NCBI GenBank assembly: GCA_034769895.1
Contig: CM068371.1
Coordinates: forward strand, 401,217,469-401,281,468
Reading direction: 5' to 3'
Length of the DNA: 64,000 nt
Source: Magicicada septendecula
Lineage: Eukaryota > Arthropoda > Insecta > Hemiptera > Cicadidae
Made by a program: the position numbers and the translations under genes. Shown here one piece after another: positions 44,601-57,827 of this stretch. The notes beneath the pieces were generated by a model. It worked only from the letters and a program-made list of their open reading frames with translations, did not search any database and had not been told where the DNA came from. Positions within the stretch are counted from its first letter, which is position 1. Every line of letters begins with the position of its first letter.

Positions 44601-45062
44601 ATCAATTACCGCCTTGTGTTTTATCAAAAAATCATTCCCCAGAATAACCTCCAAATTTAGTCTCCGTACTACTAGAAATGTGTTGTCATATTCTACTCCA
44701 TTAATTACCATGTTCAAATGTACTTGTTTAGTTACACGTTTACTCCTAACCCCGGTAATACCTACAATGGTCACCCCCGCTACTGGCAAAATTGGGATAT
44801 TTTTATTTATTTCTTGCAAACTCTCTAATATGTGTTCGGAAATGACAGAAATTTCGCTACCTGTATCGACTAAAGTTTTTACTTCCTTACCTTCAATTTG
44901 AATTCTTACCTCTGTCAGTCCGGTTTCTGGTCTTGCTGTCTCCAAGTCCTCTTCCTCCATCAGTTCCTTGGACATATCCGTACAGATGACGTTATTTGTA
45001 TAGTCATTGTTGCCTTGGGTCCCGCAGTCATTTGTCGACAATGGTGGGGTCCCTTCACTCAC
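41688..45062 (-). pseudogene. pol: Element D Pol with one internal stop
   Basis: 1124 codons with the same domains as A: protease DTGSEIS, RT with YVDD, RNase H (QTDASN, RTDHKAL), integrase HHCC and D,D-35-E (VDLFGPLP, SDHGPQF, NQAERV). A TGA at 43766-43764 falls just after YVDDILIAS, where A and B have Arg, cutting RT in two. The other parts are intact on both sides. The first codon after the gag overlap is GTG where A and B have ATG, which suggests that in this group Pol is reached by frameshift rather than by its own start codon. The protein is clearly more diverged from A than B is. Confidence 0.9.
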
Positions 45063-45070
45063 TGTCCTTG

Positions 45071-46900
45071 TTAGTTTTCCGTCTTAGTGTTTGCACGGCC
45101 TGGAGTGTGCCCACCACGACCTCTATTAGAAGTTCCACTGCTTCCCGGTGCTCCTCGGTTGCTGCTCCCTCCTCTCTGTGGTTGACTATTTTGGTTATGT
45201 TCAGTATTACTGCGTTGGCAACTCCTCTCTTTATGACACCTGTAACAAGTTGTTCTACTACCATAGTTCTCACAATGACACTCTCCACATCGCCAGTCAT
45301 CACGTCTATAGTTATTATTGTAGCCTCCCCTTGTCCCTCTATATGTGTTTGGTGCCCCACTAGATTGATTATGATTATGATTCTCATTGTTATGTACCCC
45401 TGACGGGTTTGAGCGCCTACCAATTTCCCGGTCCCTGATATTTTAGAAAACATCTAATATTTGTTCAAGATCATTTATACCTTCCACTTCCCGCGTCATC
45501 AGGTTAATTTGCACCTCCCTTGGTAAATGTTTACTTATATGACGTACAAATGATCTAAACGGTAATGGTGGTTCAAGGTATTTTGCCTCATTGTACATTT
45601 TCATTACATAAATGGTGACATTATTACCATTAGTCCCAAAATTACCCGACCCCATTATCTTACTTCTAAGTACTTCTTGGTCCTCTTCAGACTAGTATTT
45701 ACTTCTAAAATCCCCTTCAAAACTTTGGAAATCTAACCAATCTCCCTTATGTACCTCCGCCCAAATTGAGGGGCTTCCCTTAAAACATTTCATAACTTTC
45801 AATAATTTCATCTCCCAATTATTGTTACAAAATCTATTAAAGTCTCTTACTCTATTTAGGAATTGCATAGGGTGTACCCCTCCCCTATCCCCAGTAAATG
45901 ACTCTAACTCTATTTCGCTATCTACATTATGGGTGATTATTACTTGCTCATGAACACTGTCTAATGTTTTGTTTATTACCGTTTTCAAGTCATCTTTAAC
46001 ATTGATTATTTTTTGTTCCATTAAATTAAACTTGTTGTTAGTTACACGTTCAGATTGAATACTGGCATTATTTACCATTTCTACAGCACCTTTTAATAGC
46101 TGTATTTCTGACTTACAACTACTTTCTGTTTCACTGATCTTACTATCAACATTTTCATTAATTTCTAAGATTTTATTCGCAAAATTCAATTGACATTCAC
46201 TTATTTTGCTATCGCAATTGCTTTCTATTTCATTTATTTTGAAATTAACATTAGTTTCATATGTCTCAATGTTATCTCTAACTTCTTCTATTTTCTCTAC
46301 TACACAATTAAATTTACACTCATTATCAACGTTACACTTATTTATCCTACTTTCAAAATTATCTTTCAACTCTTGAATTTGCTCATGCACTTGTATTTTG
46401 ACTGTCTCTGACACTTGTTTATTTACATTAATGATATGATTATTGAACTGTTCATTTACTGATCCTATCACTTGTTCTCTAAATGTGTTGAAACATTCAT
46501 CCATCTCATTTAGACGTTTATTAATATTGTCTTCTAACTTAACACTCTGTTGTTTCATATCGCATAAACGCTTATCAAATTTTTTGTCAATATTATTTAT
46601 GTCACCCTTTAACTCATGGAATTTAACATTCTGTTCATCGAATTTAACACACAACATTGCATTCATGCCACACAAATATCTCATCACATCACTATTATCA
46701 GATTGGCTATTACATTTTGATGAGGTTGGGGTTAATTGAACCCCAGAGTCCTCTGTAACCATTGTTTCATCTGTTAAATTTACTTCTATTTTATCTTGAC
46801 TCGCACTCGGAGTCGAATGTATACAATTACTCATAACATTTGACTCGTCACCATTGTCAACACTCATTATTTCATTGACATCGTCCTTATTCCCCGCCAT
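45071..46900 (-). pseudogene. gag: Element D Gag with two internal stops
   Basis: From ATG 46900 to TAA 45073-45071, broken by TAG at 45694-45692 (Trp in A and B) and TAA at 45445-45443 (Gln in A and B). All segments between the stops stay in one frame. It has an N-terminal STPSASQ/VTEDSGVQLTPTS motif, a very long coiled coil, a capsid-like region (IELESF, PMQFLNRVRDF), an RG/Asn-rich part, and the finger W-x-C-x2-C-x3-N-x6-C-x2-C (45236-45295), then an RGG tail. The finger is conserved although the surrounding sequence has diverged from A, which argues it matters. The GGAAAAC-TAA site is at the end. Confidence 0.88.
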
Positions 46901-47071
46901 TTTTTATAAGTTTATAAAATGTTACATAAGAATTTCAATCTTATCCAATATTGACTTAATCCTTTTAATATATCACTATGTTTGTATAATTTACCAAAAC
47001 ACCCTCCCTCTCAAATAACCCGTTCTGCAGCTTGGTTAGGTCTGGCGAATATAACCATAAATTATACTCGA

Positions 47072-47089
47072 GTCCCTGTTCGGGCGCCA
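47072..47089 (-). other. Element D primer-binding site, Lys-tRNA type
   Basis: Sense TGGCGCCCGAACAGGGAC, 18 bases, one base after the LTR. This is the well-known complement of the 3' end of tRNA-Lys(UUU). The leader 46901-47071 has no gene. Confidence 0.88.
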
Positions 47090-47090
47090 C

Positions 47091-48186
47091 TGAAACAATA
47101 TTAATTTGTTCAAATATATATATTATCTTACTCTTACCTTCGAGTTCGGGGTCCAAAGTCATTCAGACGAAACTGCTGCAGAAAGGATTATTTGGATTTG
47201 ATATGTTCAAAGATCAAATACACAGTTTGTGCTAAAACAAATTGCCTCTGGTTTATTATGCAAAATAACTACTTCGTCTCTCTTTCATGACATTTAGATT
47301 AAATACTTGTTGAATGAGTGAAAATCAAACAAAGTGACAAAATGAATATTTCTTAATGAACTAGCTTATGACAACTATGGTATACCACAACTATTTATGA
47401 TTTTCAATGAACCAATACGTGATTTAGCTACACACTCACACACATTCGTTCTTTGATTTTGTCGTTCTATTTAAACCCCACTTCGAGATCTCTGATGTAC
47501 ATTTTAGATTTACAATTTATTTATGTTGAATTATACTCTGGGGAAAAAGGTAAAATAATCTTGGTTAAAACTCAGTTAATACTTAACGTCTGAAGAACTC
47601 CGCTGATTTGTACCTCTGCTGTGAATGCACTGTTTAACACACCATAATTTAGTTTTGACACTGTTTAACCGCGGTACTGTTATTGATTATTTCATATTAG
47701 GTTGATGCGCCACTATTATTTTAATCCACTTTAAAATAACATTTCTTTTTATTTTGTCGGCCGACAATTTTTCGAACACTTAGCTCGTTTAGGTTGACCG
47801 CGCGGTCATGAGTTGCAAATGGAACTGGCGTTAGTTCGCAAAAGCTGAACATACAGAGCTGGTCACGTGACCTTGAGTCTGCTCTCCCATTGGTGTTGTT
47901 AAAAGGGCGCTATAACTTCGGCATAGGATTTAGCAATATTTTGCCACCTGGCGCAATGTGCAGTTACATTGCTTTCTTTCGTGATTCACGGCTGATGCGA
48001 AGTTAGGTGTTATTTCACAATCGGTCTACATTGCTTGAGTACGGAGACAAAACATAGGCGTTTGGTTTTGTAATAAACACAGCCTATCTGGTTGACTAAC
48101 TCGGGGTTCTACAAGGGTGGACAATGACTGCATAGAAAATATAAATTTTAAAATGTTATCTTGGCCCTATAATCTCTACCGTTACA
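47091..48186 (-). repeat. Element D 5' LTR
   Basis: About 99% identical to 37722-38819, with the same ends and palindrome. Differences include a TAA gap near 47766 and single transitions. Confidence 0.92.
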
Positions 48187-48190
48187 CAAT

Positions 48191-48430
48191 TTTTTATTAT
48201 TGATACTGGTGCCGAAATATCATTGATGAGTATGACTAAATACCATGAATTAAAGGAAATGGAAAAGGGAATCACGTCGTCCGAAGGAAAGGCTAATAGA
48301 ATCTATGAATTACCTGTGAGCAAAATTACTATAGTGGGTGTAACAGGACGAGCCAATCAAACTGCTCGCAAACAAATAATGATGAATGTACAATTCAATG
48401 GAAGGGTGATACCATTAACATTTGTAGTAT
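48191..48430 (+). pseudogene. Element F Pol protease fragment (continuation)
   Basis: In frame with 37565-37721 across the D insertion: FFIIDTGAEISLMS, an aspartic protease active-site motif, then ITIVGVTGRANQTARKQ and PLTFVVY, matching the protease of A and D (VTIVGITGVRSKRVTKQ). After about 48430 the homology stops and the frame enters a Lys/Asn-rich stretch with a duplicated TATCAAAATTCAAAA block (48433 and 48508). I treat that as unrelated or decayed sequence. No RT follows. Confidence 0.75.
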
Positions 48431-51009
48431 ATCAAAATTCAAAACGAAGTAAGAACAGCTTACACAAAATATTTGAACAACATAATTTTGAAGAGAAAAA
48501 AAAATATCAAAATTCAAAATATAATAAGAACAACTTATTGAAGATAAACGAGAAAAATAATTTAGCAAGAAAAAAAAATAACACTGATTAAACCTAATAA
48601 AAATCATCAAAACCAAAAAACAAAATGAGTTTATCTGATGTAATATAATAGTGAGAAATGTAATTTAGAATGTAAAAGGAATAATAATGATTGTGCTAGA
48701 AGAATATAATTACATGATGTAATGTATAATACTAACCAAAATCTCATAACCAGCTGTATTGGTAATAAAGGAATATGAGCCAAGGAAGATAAGAGAATGA
48801 AGAAGCCAAAATGGAACTGTCAAAAGGATCACAAGAAAAGAAAAAAACAAATATTTAAGAATTATCTGTAAGAAAACCAATTAATAAATGTCAATAAAAT
48901 AGCCAATTATTGGAGATGAGAAGTGTATAATAGAAGGAAGAATTAATATGAAGAAATAATATGATCTGAGTTAAAGTACAGTGAATAATCCCTAGAGTAT
49001 TATTATTATTAATTATTTTATTGAAGGTCACATGATGACTACCTTATGAGGTTTCTTAATGAAGATTGACTGTAGAATATTCCAGCAATCATTTAACTGG
49101 GCAGAGATGATGTTCCTCTGATCTCAGAAAGTATGTAATGGACGACGGTATTGGTAAGCCGATAGAGCACCACCGATTCGATTCCAATTACAATGTTAGG
49201 GACGTTTAGGAAAATTAAATATTAGAGGGAAAACTCACAAATAAATAGAGATAAATAAACAAAACCAGATCCAAGATGTATAATTAATAAAGAATGTCAC
49301 AAGAATGATTATAGAAGTAAGATTTAAACTTGGGAAATAATTGATTTTAAGAAGGAAAGAAGATATAATAGTAATACAATGGATAATTTCATATATAAAT
49401 AAAGGAGTAGGATTTCTGAAATAAAGAATACAGGAAATGTATAACCCGGATTGGGAAGGTGAGGTCCAAAAGAAAGAGAATGTTTTAGTCATGTTTTTGA
49501 GTTTTTTAGCTATAAAATTAGGCACAATTGTTATTTATTATTTATTATTTTGATGTAAAACCAGTTGGTTTAATTAACGTTGTTTTAAGTCATCAATGAG
49601 TATTTAATATATCATGATTCATGATAATAAGGAACCATATTTGTAATAGTAATAAAAGAAAAACTAATTTGTTAAAAGAATTTTGTGAGGTACAAATACC
49701 TAATTAATCAGATGTTTAAATGTTAAGATTAGACTATGTTGGTTATTTCAAAATTTCATCTAAAATTGTATCTGAAATTATGAAATAAGGGAAGGTATTA
49801 TGTACTGCTGTTAAAATGCACACAGTACATAATAGGGAGATAATAAATTTTAAAAGAGAAAGGATGCAGATTTTGTATTGAATGTAAACAAAAAAACATT
49901 GAGAATATCGACTTACTCAGTCAGCATAGTGGTCTCCTATATGATGTAAAACCATATTTAGTTATATGTTCAGAAAATAATATATGAAATTGGAATGAAT
50001 GTTATAAGAAGAGTAAAGAGTAATAAAATTATAATTTAATAAATAACCAATAGAATTACGAATATTAGAGGTAAAATAAAGATGTTTAATAAGAAATAGA
50101 AAAATGATATATGTTTTAATAGGTATATGATAAACAGATTTAAAGAAATTAGGGAATTATCATAGGGGCAATTTTGTAAATTGTTAAAAAATGGTATTGT
50201 ATAGTGAGGAAGAAAATGTTTATTAGTCTAAAATTAAATGCATTAAGAGTAACGTTATTAGTCTTAAATTAAATTCATTAAGAGTAACGTTAAGAGTCTA
50301 ATTATATATCTAATAGTAACTACGTGAAGAGTCTTAAATTATATTAAATAACATTTGTACATCATCAAGTTAATGTAACAAGGAAAAGAAAATACAGTAA
50401 AGGAATTTAAATTGTGATACCAGAGTTTTGATTATAATATTTAATAAATAAATAATAATACGAGAAATATAACAATATTCTTGATAGAACGACGACAGAA
50501 GAGAAAAACCTTGGACTGAAGAAGAGTTTAAGTGGCCATAAAGGATAGTTAAGTGTTCCGAGGAGACATCTGTGTTGCAGTAGTCCTGGAGAGCGGCATT
50601 CAGCGGTGAGAGCAATAAGAAATTTGTGTAAAGGAACAGATTGCCAAGCCTAATATTGCTTTCGAAAAAAAGTAAACAACAACCAGAAGTGAACCTGTGG
50701 CAGCTGGAAGAATTCAGAGTCGGTTAAGTTACATTAGTTTATTATTTATTTCTTACGTGGTTAATTATCAAAATACTACATATTAACTGAATCTGGTTTG
50801 GTTTAAAGAAAAGAAAATAATAGATACAATCGTAAATACGATCAAATAACTTAATAATCATTAACCCTGAGAGAAAGAGTTTCTTTACATGTACTGGTAA
50901 ATAAAAAAAAAACATAATAACAGTAGGTATATTTATTAATTGTATTATACTATTAAATAATTTCAATACTTGTGTATTCTATTGTATTCTATAAGTAAAA
51001 AACAACAGT

Positions 51010-51011
<2 letters not shown>
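48431..51011. other. AT-rich DNA without recognised genes
   Basis: The plus strand is purine-rich, perhaps the decayed remainder of F. There is local direct repetition at 50222-50340 (blocks of AGTCTTAAATTAAAT..ATTAAGAGTAACGTTA). I could not identify an F 3' LTR with confidence. Confidence 0.45.

Positions 51012-51012
<1 letters not shown>

Positions 51013-51045
<33 letters not shown>
51013..51045. repeat. (TA)n microsatellite
   Basis: About 16 AT dinucleotides in a row. Confidence 0.95.
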
Positions 51046-51049
<4 letters not shown>

Positions 51050-53146
51050 GTCTTAATGTATTTGTAACACAATTATATGTTTCCTAGAGATAAGAGAATG
51101 CGTTTGCTTGAAATTTTAGAAACAAATTGTCGTGTAAGACGTATGTGTCTTTACGAATGCTTTAAGGAATTCATTACCTTAAATATTTTGATAACATATT
51201 TAATTTACAGATTTACGTGAGGTTCTTTGAATAGGGTTGGCCGAATGAGCTTTCTAGAAATAAATTATGTACTGTTACTTTACTTGTTTGCTGATCCCAC
51301 ATTGGATTCCTCCTCTCCTGACTGTGGCACTAATTCTCACACTGTAATCATCACTTTTTAACCATCACGTGATCTAATCTCGTGAAGACAACAACCTTTG
51401 CTTTCACGCCACCATATTCACTATACCACTAGTTATCACAAATTAAGACCGTCTTGTTACATGGTACTTGATTCCAACACAATTACTATAATTCCAATAC
51501 AAGTACTATGTGATGTACCGATAAGACTGAAGATTTGAGTTTTGCCGTCTGAGTTCAACTAATGTTAACTGACTTCAATTAATTTATTTGAGTACCGAGA
51601 TACTAAGATAACTGTCTTCTGTGATTCTGAGAGAAAACTGACTTACTCACTCACTAACTAATTCCAAAATCCTCTGCGTTAACTAACATACTGGAGTACT
51701 GAGACAAAATTAAAACTGACCAAAACTTGTAGTACATATCTCTAACTAACTGACTTAACAGCCTTATGTAAAAACTGTTCCGTATGTAACTGCTCGATGT
51801 ATTAAAACTGCAAAAACTAACTCTTTCGATTATATAGCTGACAAAACTGACTAAAACTAACTAACTCTAGATTCTAAATCTCTCAACATATATTCTCCGT
51901 TCCTTCCACTACCAAAATTTCTAACATCAGCCGCCAAAATCCCCACTTTAGGCAAAACTCAACCCCGATTGGTATGTCCAACCCTCTCTTATCCTAAATT
52001 TTCCATCTACTCTATATTTTCTTAGAAGATAGCGCCTACCCTACATAATGCACTTGTTCATTGGGCAGAACCTTCCCCTTCTTATTGAACTGGTCTATAT
52101 CGCCAGTCGCCAACTTCCTTCTATCTATCTCCTATGGTAAAATAATAAATTCTCCGTTGGCACGTGTTCAAACCTACTCTTCAAGTCCCTCGTCAAACTG
52201 ATTGACGTTAATGACCTCACTAACTTACGTTACAATGCTAACTATCATAAATATCTTAGAACAAGGGCTGTCACGTTCCTCTGCTCCTGGCTTTGTGCAA
52301 GAGTTTTAATCGGGTTCCCTGTGGTGTAACATTGTCTCTTGCAACTCTATTGTCGCATCACGGGATCTGTACCATATCGAATTTTGTTTTGTATTCGTTG
52401 TGGACACTCAGTCACCAACACGATTGTATACTCTAAAAGAATAATACGTTTTCAAGGAAACTCTCGTTTACCCCATTCACCCACCAAACGTTTTCTCTTT
52501 TCTTTTGACATTTCTTATTGAAACACTACGAGTACTTACAGCTAGTATACAATAGTGTTTCCACACATCTGTGATATACTGTATACCCCAATATAAATTT
52601 TGAGTTAACAATAACTGACAGTTTGTCTGGTAGAACAGTATGCTATCCGTCTTTTCTCAATTTGTAAGCGGACATCATGCTGTTTCAAACGGTCTTACGC
52701 TTACCCCCATAACAATATAGTTACGCTCTTATGGAGTTTCACACGCCCTTTGGAATAACTCGTGTCTAGTAACTGATTTATGGTTATAAGGTTTGACGTT
52801 TCTTACTTCCATATATACAAAATTTTCCGATCGCTATACGTGTTAAATTGATATGTCAAAAGAAACCCTTTAACTACTCACTCCTATTTTACTCCTCTCC
52901 TCATTTTTGTATCATGTTCAGTTGAATGTATGATTACCTTCAGCCTTTAATTTAATATAGCATGAAAATCAACCTCCTATCTCTCCAATCAGTGCTCACA
53001 TTCTTATTCATTGGTTTATGTGGCTTCAAGCATTGTAACTAAACACTAACTTATTTTTGACTTAATGTCAACAAAAAAGTTAAATTTAGTTATTCTAATG
53101 GGCTTGTAATTTATACTTTTGTATGGTATTTAGGGAGCATAATATT
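51046..53146. other. Region without recognised genes
   Basis: No credible ORF, splice-bounded exon or named repeat seen. A stretch ending in CTTGTTACA at about 51461, with AGGTTCTTTGAATAGGG near 51221, loosely resembles the group's LTRs on the minus strand and could be a solo LTR remnant, but I could not fix borders. The 52339-52521 ORF has no recognisable features. Confidence 0.4.
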
Positions 53147-56100
53147 GTAACGTTACATAACCCCTGCCCAAATATGATAACATAATCATCAGAGTTAAAA
53201 CCAGTAATCACCCATTTTTAAAAGTCAGAAATGGGGATTAGGTATCAAGCTATGAGAAACTTTGTACTTTAAAAACACTGTAAACAATAATAATAAAAGT
53301 GCAGTGTACAAAGTGGAACATAGTGTACTCGGTGAAAGTGTCAAACATTTAAAAAAAAGAGCATCTCACAGAGTTGTGCTGGAGATGAAAACAAAATCAG
53401 TATTGTAGCAACGTCTATGATACTACTGACAATAGTACTTTTGTATTTTTTGTAATTTTATATTGTGTAGGCCACAAAGGTCTTGTAACTAGGAATAATA
53501 TTTTTGTTTAATATAATTATTTTGTTTAAATGTAAGATAACCCAGGGTTATATATAAAATAATAATAATATATCAAATAATACTATGTTAGCAAGATGGC
53601 ATGCAAAAAATAGTGTAGAGTAAGGATACATTAAGTGAATTATAAATCATAAATAAATCAAAATAGAAGGGATTAAAATATAAAATACCAGTGGACAAGT
53701 TTAAGAAAAAATATAAAGAAAAACCGTAAATAAATTCAATTTGATTATAGATAAAATCTATAAAGGATTATTTTTCTAAAAAGAAGAAATGAATTTATAA
53801 TAATTATTAATAGCCTATATACTAAAAGGTATATAGATTAGCCAATAAGAAACCATAAAAATTCTTGGTTACTAAGAGTAGTTACTCTTGTTAACTAACA
53901 AGAATTTAATTAATTGTTCAAATATATTTGAAGTGAGCAGTTTAGAAAAGTGTAATGTCTAGAAAAAATTAAGAAATTTATAAATACCATTCGGAAATAA
54001 TCAGTGACAAATTAATAAAATTAATGAGTGATATCCACTACATCTTAGACATCTTTCGAACAGAATAATTCACGCCCGCAAATTGATGAAAACTTGAAAA
54101 AATCAGCCTTCCATTTCCAAGCCTAGCCTACCGAAATTCGACATTGTTGGTGAGATCGTTACCTATTAAAATTTAACTAAATTACACCTCAACTATAAAC
54201 TTATAACACTAGAAACAGCACAATCCCTTTAAATACTTCTGGAAAAAAAGGTGAATATAAACTTTATTTTGTATTAACCAAAAAACAGCAAAACGTTGTT
54301 TGGTTAGTAACATTACCGAAGCCATTAAATAGTGTTTATTTTTTGTCAGTGAAGAAAAGCGACCTGCGCTCTAGCGGTCAACAAATCAACTGCATAATAT
54401 AGATTATACTAAATTTAAAATAATTCATGTAAAGCTTGGTACTGACGTGTATACATTTCTGACTTTCTCAAAGTACAAAGAACTCTAAAATAACCCTGTG
54501 AAATTAATTAATTATTTCTTTCTTGTTATTAAAACTGAAATAAAAATATTTGTTATATGATATATGTTTGTAAAAGCAAGATCGAATTAACTCTGTGTTT
54601 TATGTAAGAATCGATTATCCATTTCTGTTTTGGGAGACCATAAAAAACGTTAAATAAATTCAAGGAATGCCTTGTGGTTTAAATAATAAAATGTGTATTA
54701 TTTCCAGTAGATGGTAGTTAGTTACAGATTGTAAGAAGATCGAGAGGAGAACAGATTGTAAGAAGATCGAGAGGAGAACGGACATCCAGAATTTATTACG
54801 TACCATTTGGAGTCACTTTAACCTCAAATGGGTTCGTAAAAGTAGCAGTCAGCTGGTACCACGAGCGGACAAATTTGAAATACTCAATTGTATACTAAGA
54901 GAGTAATTCTCTTTGCACTCTCTCTCCTAACTACTGTCAAACAACGGTATTGATTTCACATAAACAAAATTTAAGAAAATCTTTAAAAAATCTTTGCATA
55001 ATCACACACCCTCGATTTTGAAAGCATATAACATAAAGATAACAAATTCTGTGACTCTTAATTAAGCGAGCATTCTGAAAAAATAACAAATAGACGTAAA
55101 TTACTCGAGACTTAAGCTCAGCGAGAGACGTTGCAAGATGACGTACAAATGTTGGGCTTAACTACTAAGAGAGTTTATTTGGAGAGCTCAGCGAGAGACG
55201 TTACAATATACTAATAGGTAGTAGTATGGTGCACATGTGCTAAAGGTCCCTGTTTCAGTTCATGGGCACCACTATATATATATTTTTCTATTTTTTGGTT
55301 AATTAAAATAAAGTTTATGTTCACCTTGTTTTTAGATGGATTTAAAAAGATGGTGCTGTTTCTAGTGTTTTAGATTTATAGTTGAAGTATAATTTAGTTA
55401 GATTTTAAAAGGAAGTGATCTCACCCAATGGTTTTCAATGATGACGTCTTGGTTGAAATGTGGTCAGCAGGAATTTTAGGTTGTTCCTCGATTTTCAGGA
55501 GTGAATTAGTTTAGTTCAATGGACATCTCGGGTGTAGTGTCTAGTGCTGACTCGTTTTCTTAATTTAGGAGTGATTTATTCCGAATACTCATTTAAATTT
55601 ATTAAATTTTATATGACATTACACTTTTCATCAACTTCTCACATTGAATTCCATTTAACAATTAATTAATTTCTTGTTAGCTAGTTACTCCTAGTAACCA
55701 ATAAATTGATGGTTTTTTTTATTGGCTACCCTAGGTGCTGTTTTAGGTAAATAGGCTAGTATATAATATTATTATTTCTTTTCTTGCCTTTAAAAATACT
55801 CCTTTACCAATCTTAGTTATTATTAATTTTAGTTTGTATAAGAGTTTTCTTCATGGATTTATTTAAGCTTGACTGCAGGCATTTTATAATTTAATGATTT
55901 TTTTAATTGAGTTTATTTACTACTTATATTTCATTGAAGGTATCCTTACTCTATACTACTTTATTTTACCTTCCATCTTTTTAGTATAGTTTTAATTGGC
56001 CTTTGTTTTTATTTTATTTATAACCCTGGATTATTTTACATCTAAACAAAATAATTATGGTAAACAAAAATATTAATTATAATTCTAATGCCTTTGTGGC

Positions 56101-56423
56101 CTACACAATACAAAATTACAACAACTTGTTAACAGTAATAGTTTGTTGCTATCATACTGATTCTTTCATCTCCAACACAAATTTGTGACAAGCTCTTTTT
56201 TTAAATGTTAGACACTTTCACTGATCATTCTATGTTCCACTTTGTACACTGCACTTTTATGGTTACACTTAGGATTGTTTACAATGATTACAGTGTTTTT
56301 AGAGTACAAAGGCTCTCATAGTTTGATACCTAATCCCCATTTCTGACTTTTAAAAATGGGTGATTATTGGTTTTTCTCTGGTGATTATATTATCATATTT
56401 GGGCAGGGGTTATGTAACGTTAC
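53147..56423. mobile_element. 3.28-kb foldback element with ~1.1-kb inverted arms
   Basis: The ends are GTAACGTTACATAACCCCTG (53147) and its reverse complement (to 56423). The left arm, 53147 to about 54290, aligns with the reverse complement of about 55280-56423 over its length (shared blocks GATACCTAATCCCCATTTCTGACTT, GTGTAGGCCACAAAGG, ACACTAGAAACAGCAC). The arms have diverged moderately. No transposase is seen. GTAACGTTAC is itself palindromic, so an 8-bp (TAACGTTA) or 10-bp target duplication cannot be told from the repeat end. It is a non-autonomous TIR or foldback DNA transposon. Confidence 0.8.
54290..55280. other. Foldback element spacer
   Basis: The central single-copy part. It contains a 28-bp tandem duplication (about 54727-54780; AGATCGAGAGGAGAAC twice) and an 18-bp direct repeat AGCTCAGCGAGAGACGTT (about 55116 and 55184). 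No ORF. Confidence 0.6.
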
Positions 56424-57827
56424 AACGTAAAACATCGACAATATTTTTAAGACTATGTAATTGGGTTTCAGGAAAAAATGTACCTAAATTTGGGCAATTT
56501 AACATTACCAGCATGGGGCCTACTGACTCCCCTTAAAAGTATGCCAACAAATCGATAACTTACTTAAACATATAAGATTTTCTAAAGAAAGGGACTTACC
56601 TGATAATAACTCCTGCTAGTTAATTAGGAATTTTCAGTTTAAAAAACTATGAAGGCTTAAGAAAACTGAATAATTTACTTACATATAAAGCTGTTTACAT
56701 ATTACACTTTAAGTAGGGTGTTATAATTTATATTAAAGCTGTTAAATGGACTTTTAAAACACAGAAAATATCATAAAATTTATATACAATAATGAAAAGA
56801 AACAATTGTAAACAACACAAAATTCGGTAACTATTTTTTTTATTAATTTATTTTCACTAGTTCAACACAATTTTAAATTGTTTTTTGTTTTTTTAATAAT
56901 CAATAATGTTAGTTTGCTCTTGGCTTTTAAGTCATGTTGTTTTTACTTGAAAATATTATATTATTGGTGAGTTGTGAATCACTTTGAATTTTAGGTAGGC
57001 TGGAAGACTGTCAACATAATCATAAGCGTATTTGTTACCTCCAGTGCCATATTTACGGCAGGACAAAGGGGGACCCCCCCCCCCCCACCGAGGGTCACAA
57101 AAGTTGACAAATTTTGTTAATTAACAAATTATCTTAATAAGCGGTTTTATTTTATTTTTTCTGGATGTGTATGCTTTTTTCCAGGTGTGTCCAGATGTGT
57201 ATACGTCTGGAATATGAAATATAAGGAAATTAATTCAGTCAATAAAGTATCTTTAAGCAACGTTTCAGTAACGCATATGTTTATTGTCTTATTGCCATTT
57301 ACTTTAAAGGGACTGATTTCAGGATGTTATCATATGTTTTTCAGCCACTTTAAGAATAGTAGTATTGATTAGTCTTAACTTGTTTTTTCTTTTGTATGAA
57401 GCCGACCCAACCCCAGACCCACCCCCAAGCCAAATTATAGATATGCTACTGGTTACCTCTGCTATTTCTTCCTTCCTTATCATCACTTTCACTTCCGTTC
57501 TGGTTACCGTTAAAAATAATTTCATTAGGCTAGGAAATATTTGTCAGCTGCACTGGACACTGTTGCCAATAATCCACATCACCTAGAATCAAGTCTCCAA
57601 CATTTGGGAGTGTACGACACTGTAGTGGTAGAAAGAGTAAATATTGTTAATATTATTCAAGCCATATATAGGCTTGATTTATGACACAGATTTGGTTACA
57701 GTATGCTCTTGATAGTATTTTACTACATAATATGATTCTTTATATGCTTCTAAATAATAAGGGGGATAAGTGCTATTTCACTCAGTAGCAGCAGCCCTTT
57801 GCCCCCCATAATGAGAGGAACACTGAT
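56424..57827. other. Region without recognised genes
   Basis: A C-run at 57074-57086 and AT-rich DNA. Overlapping ORFs of about 60-73 aa at 57187-57586 show no family features. The CATAATGAGAGGAACACTGAT just before E is ordinary flank. Confidence 0.5.

Larger units (their letters stand above)
37722..48186 (-). mobile_element. Gypsy element D (10.5 kb, TSD CAAT), nested in F
   Basis: LTRs at 37722-38819 (1098 bp) and 47091-48186 (1096 bp) differ at about a dozen positions by eye, roughly 1%. The target duplication CAAT is at 37718-37721 and 48187-48190. It contains a full primer-binding site, polypurine tract, gag and pol. Stop codons in gag (two) and pol (one) make this copy non-functional despite the similar LTRs. 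It is related to A and B but clearly a different subfamily. Confidence 0.93.

Noticed and set aside
45055-45453. 132-aa minus-strand ORF in D as a separate nucleocapsid gene
   Set aside because: It is out of frame with Gag. The real finger and RG tail lie in the gag frame through two stop codons.
49140-49200. tRNA-like block (GATAGAGC ... GATTCGATTCC)
   Set aside because: Resembles pol III A and B boxes, but the spacing is too short for a tRNA and no cloverleaf forms; at most a SINE or tRNA scrap.
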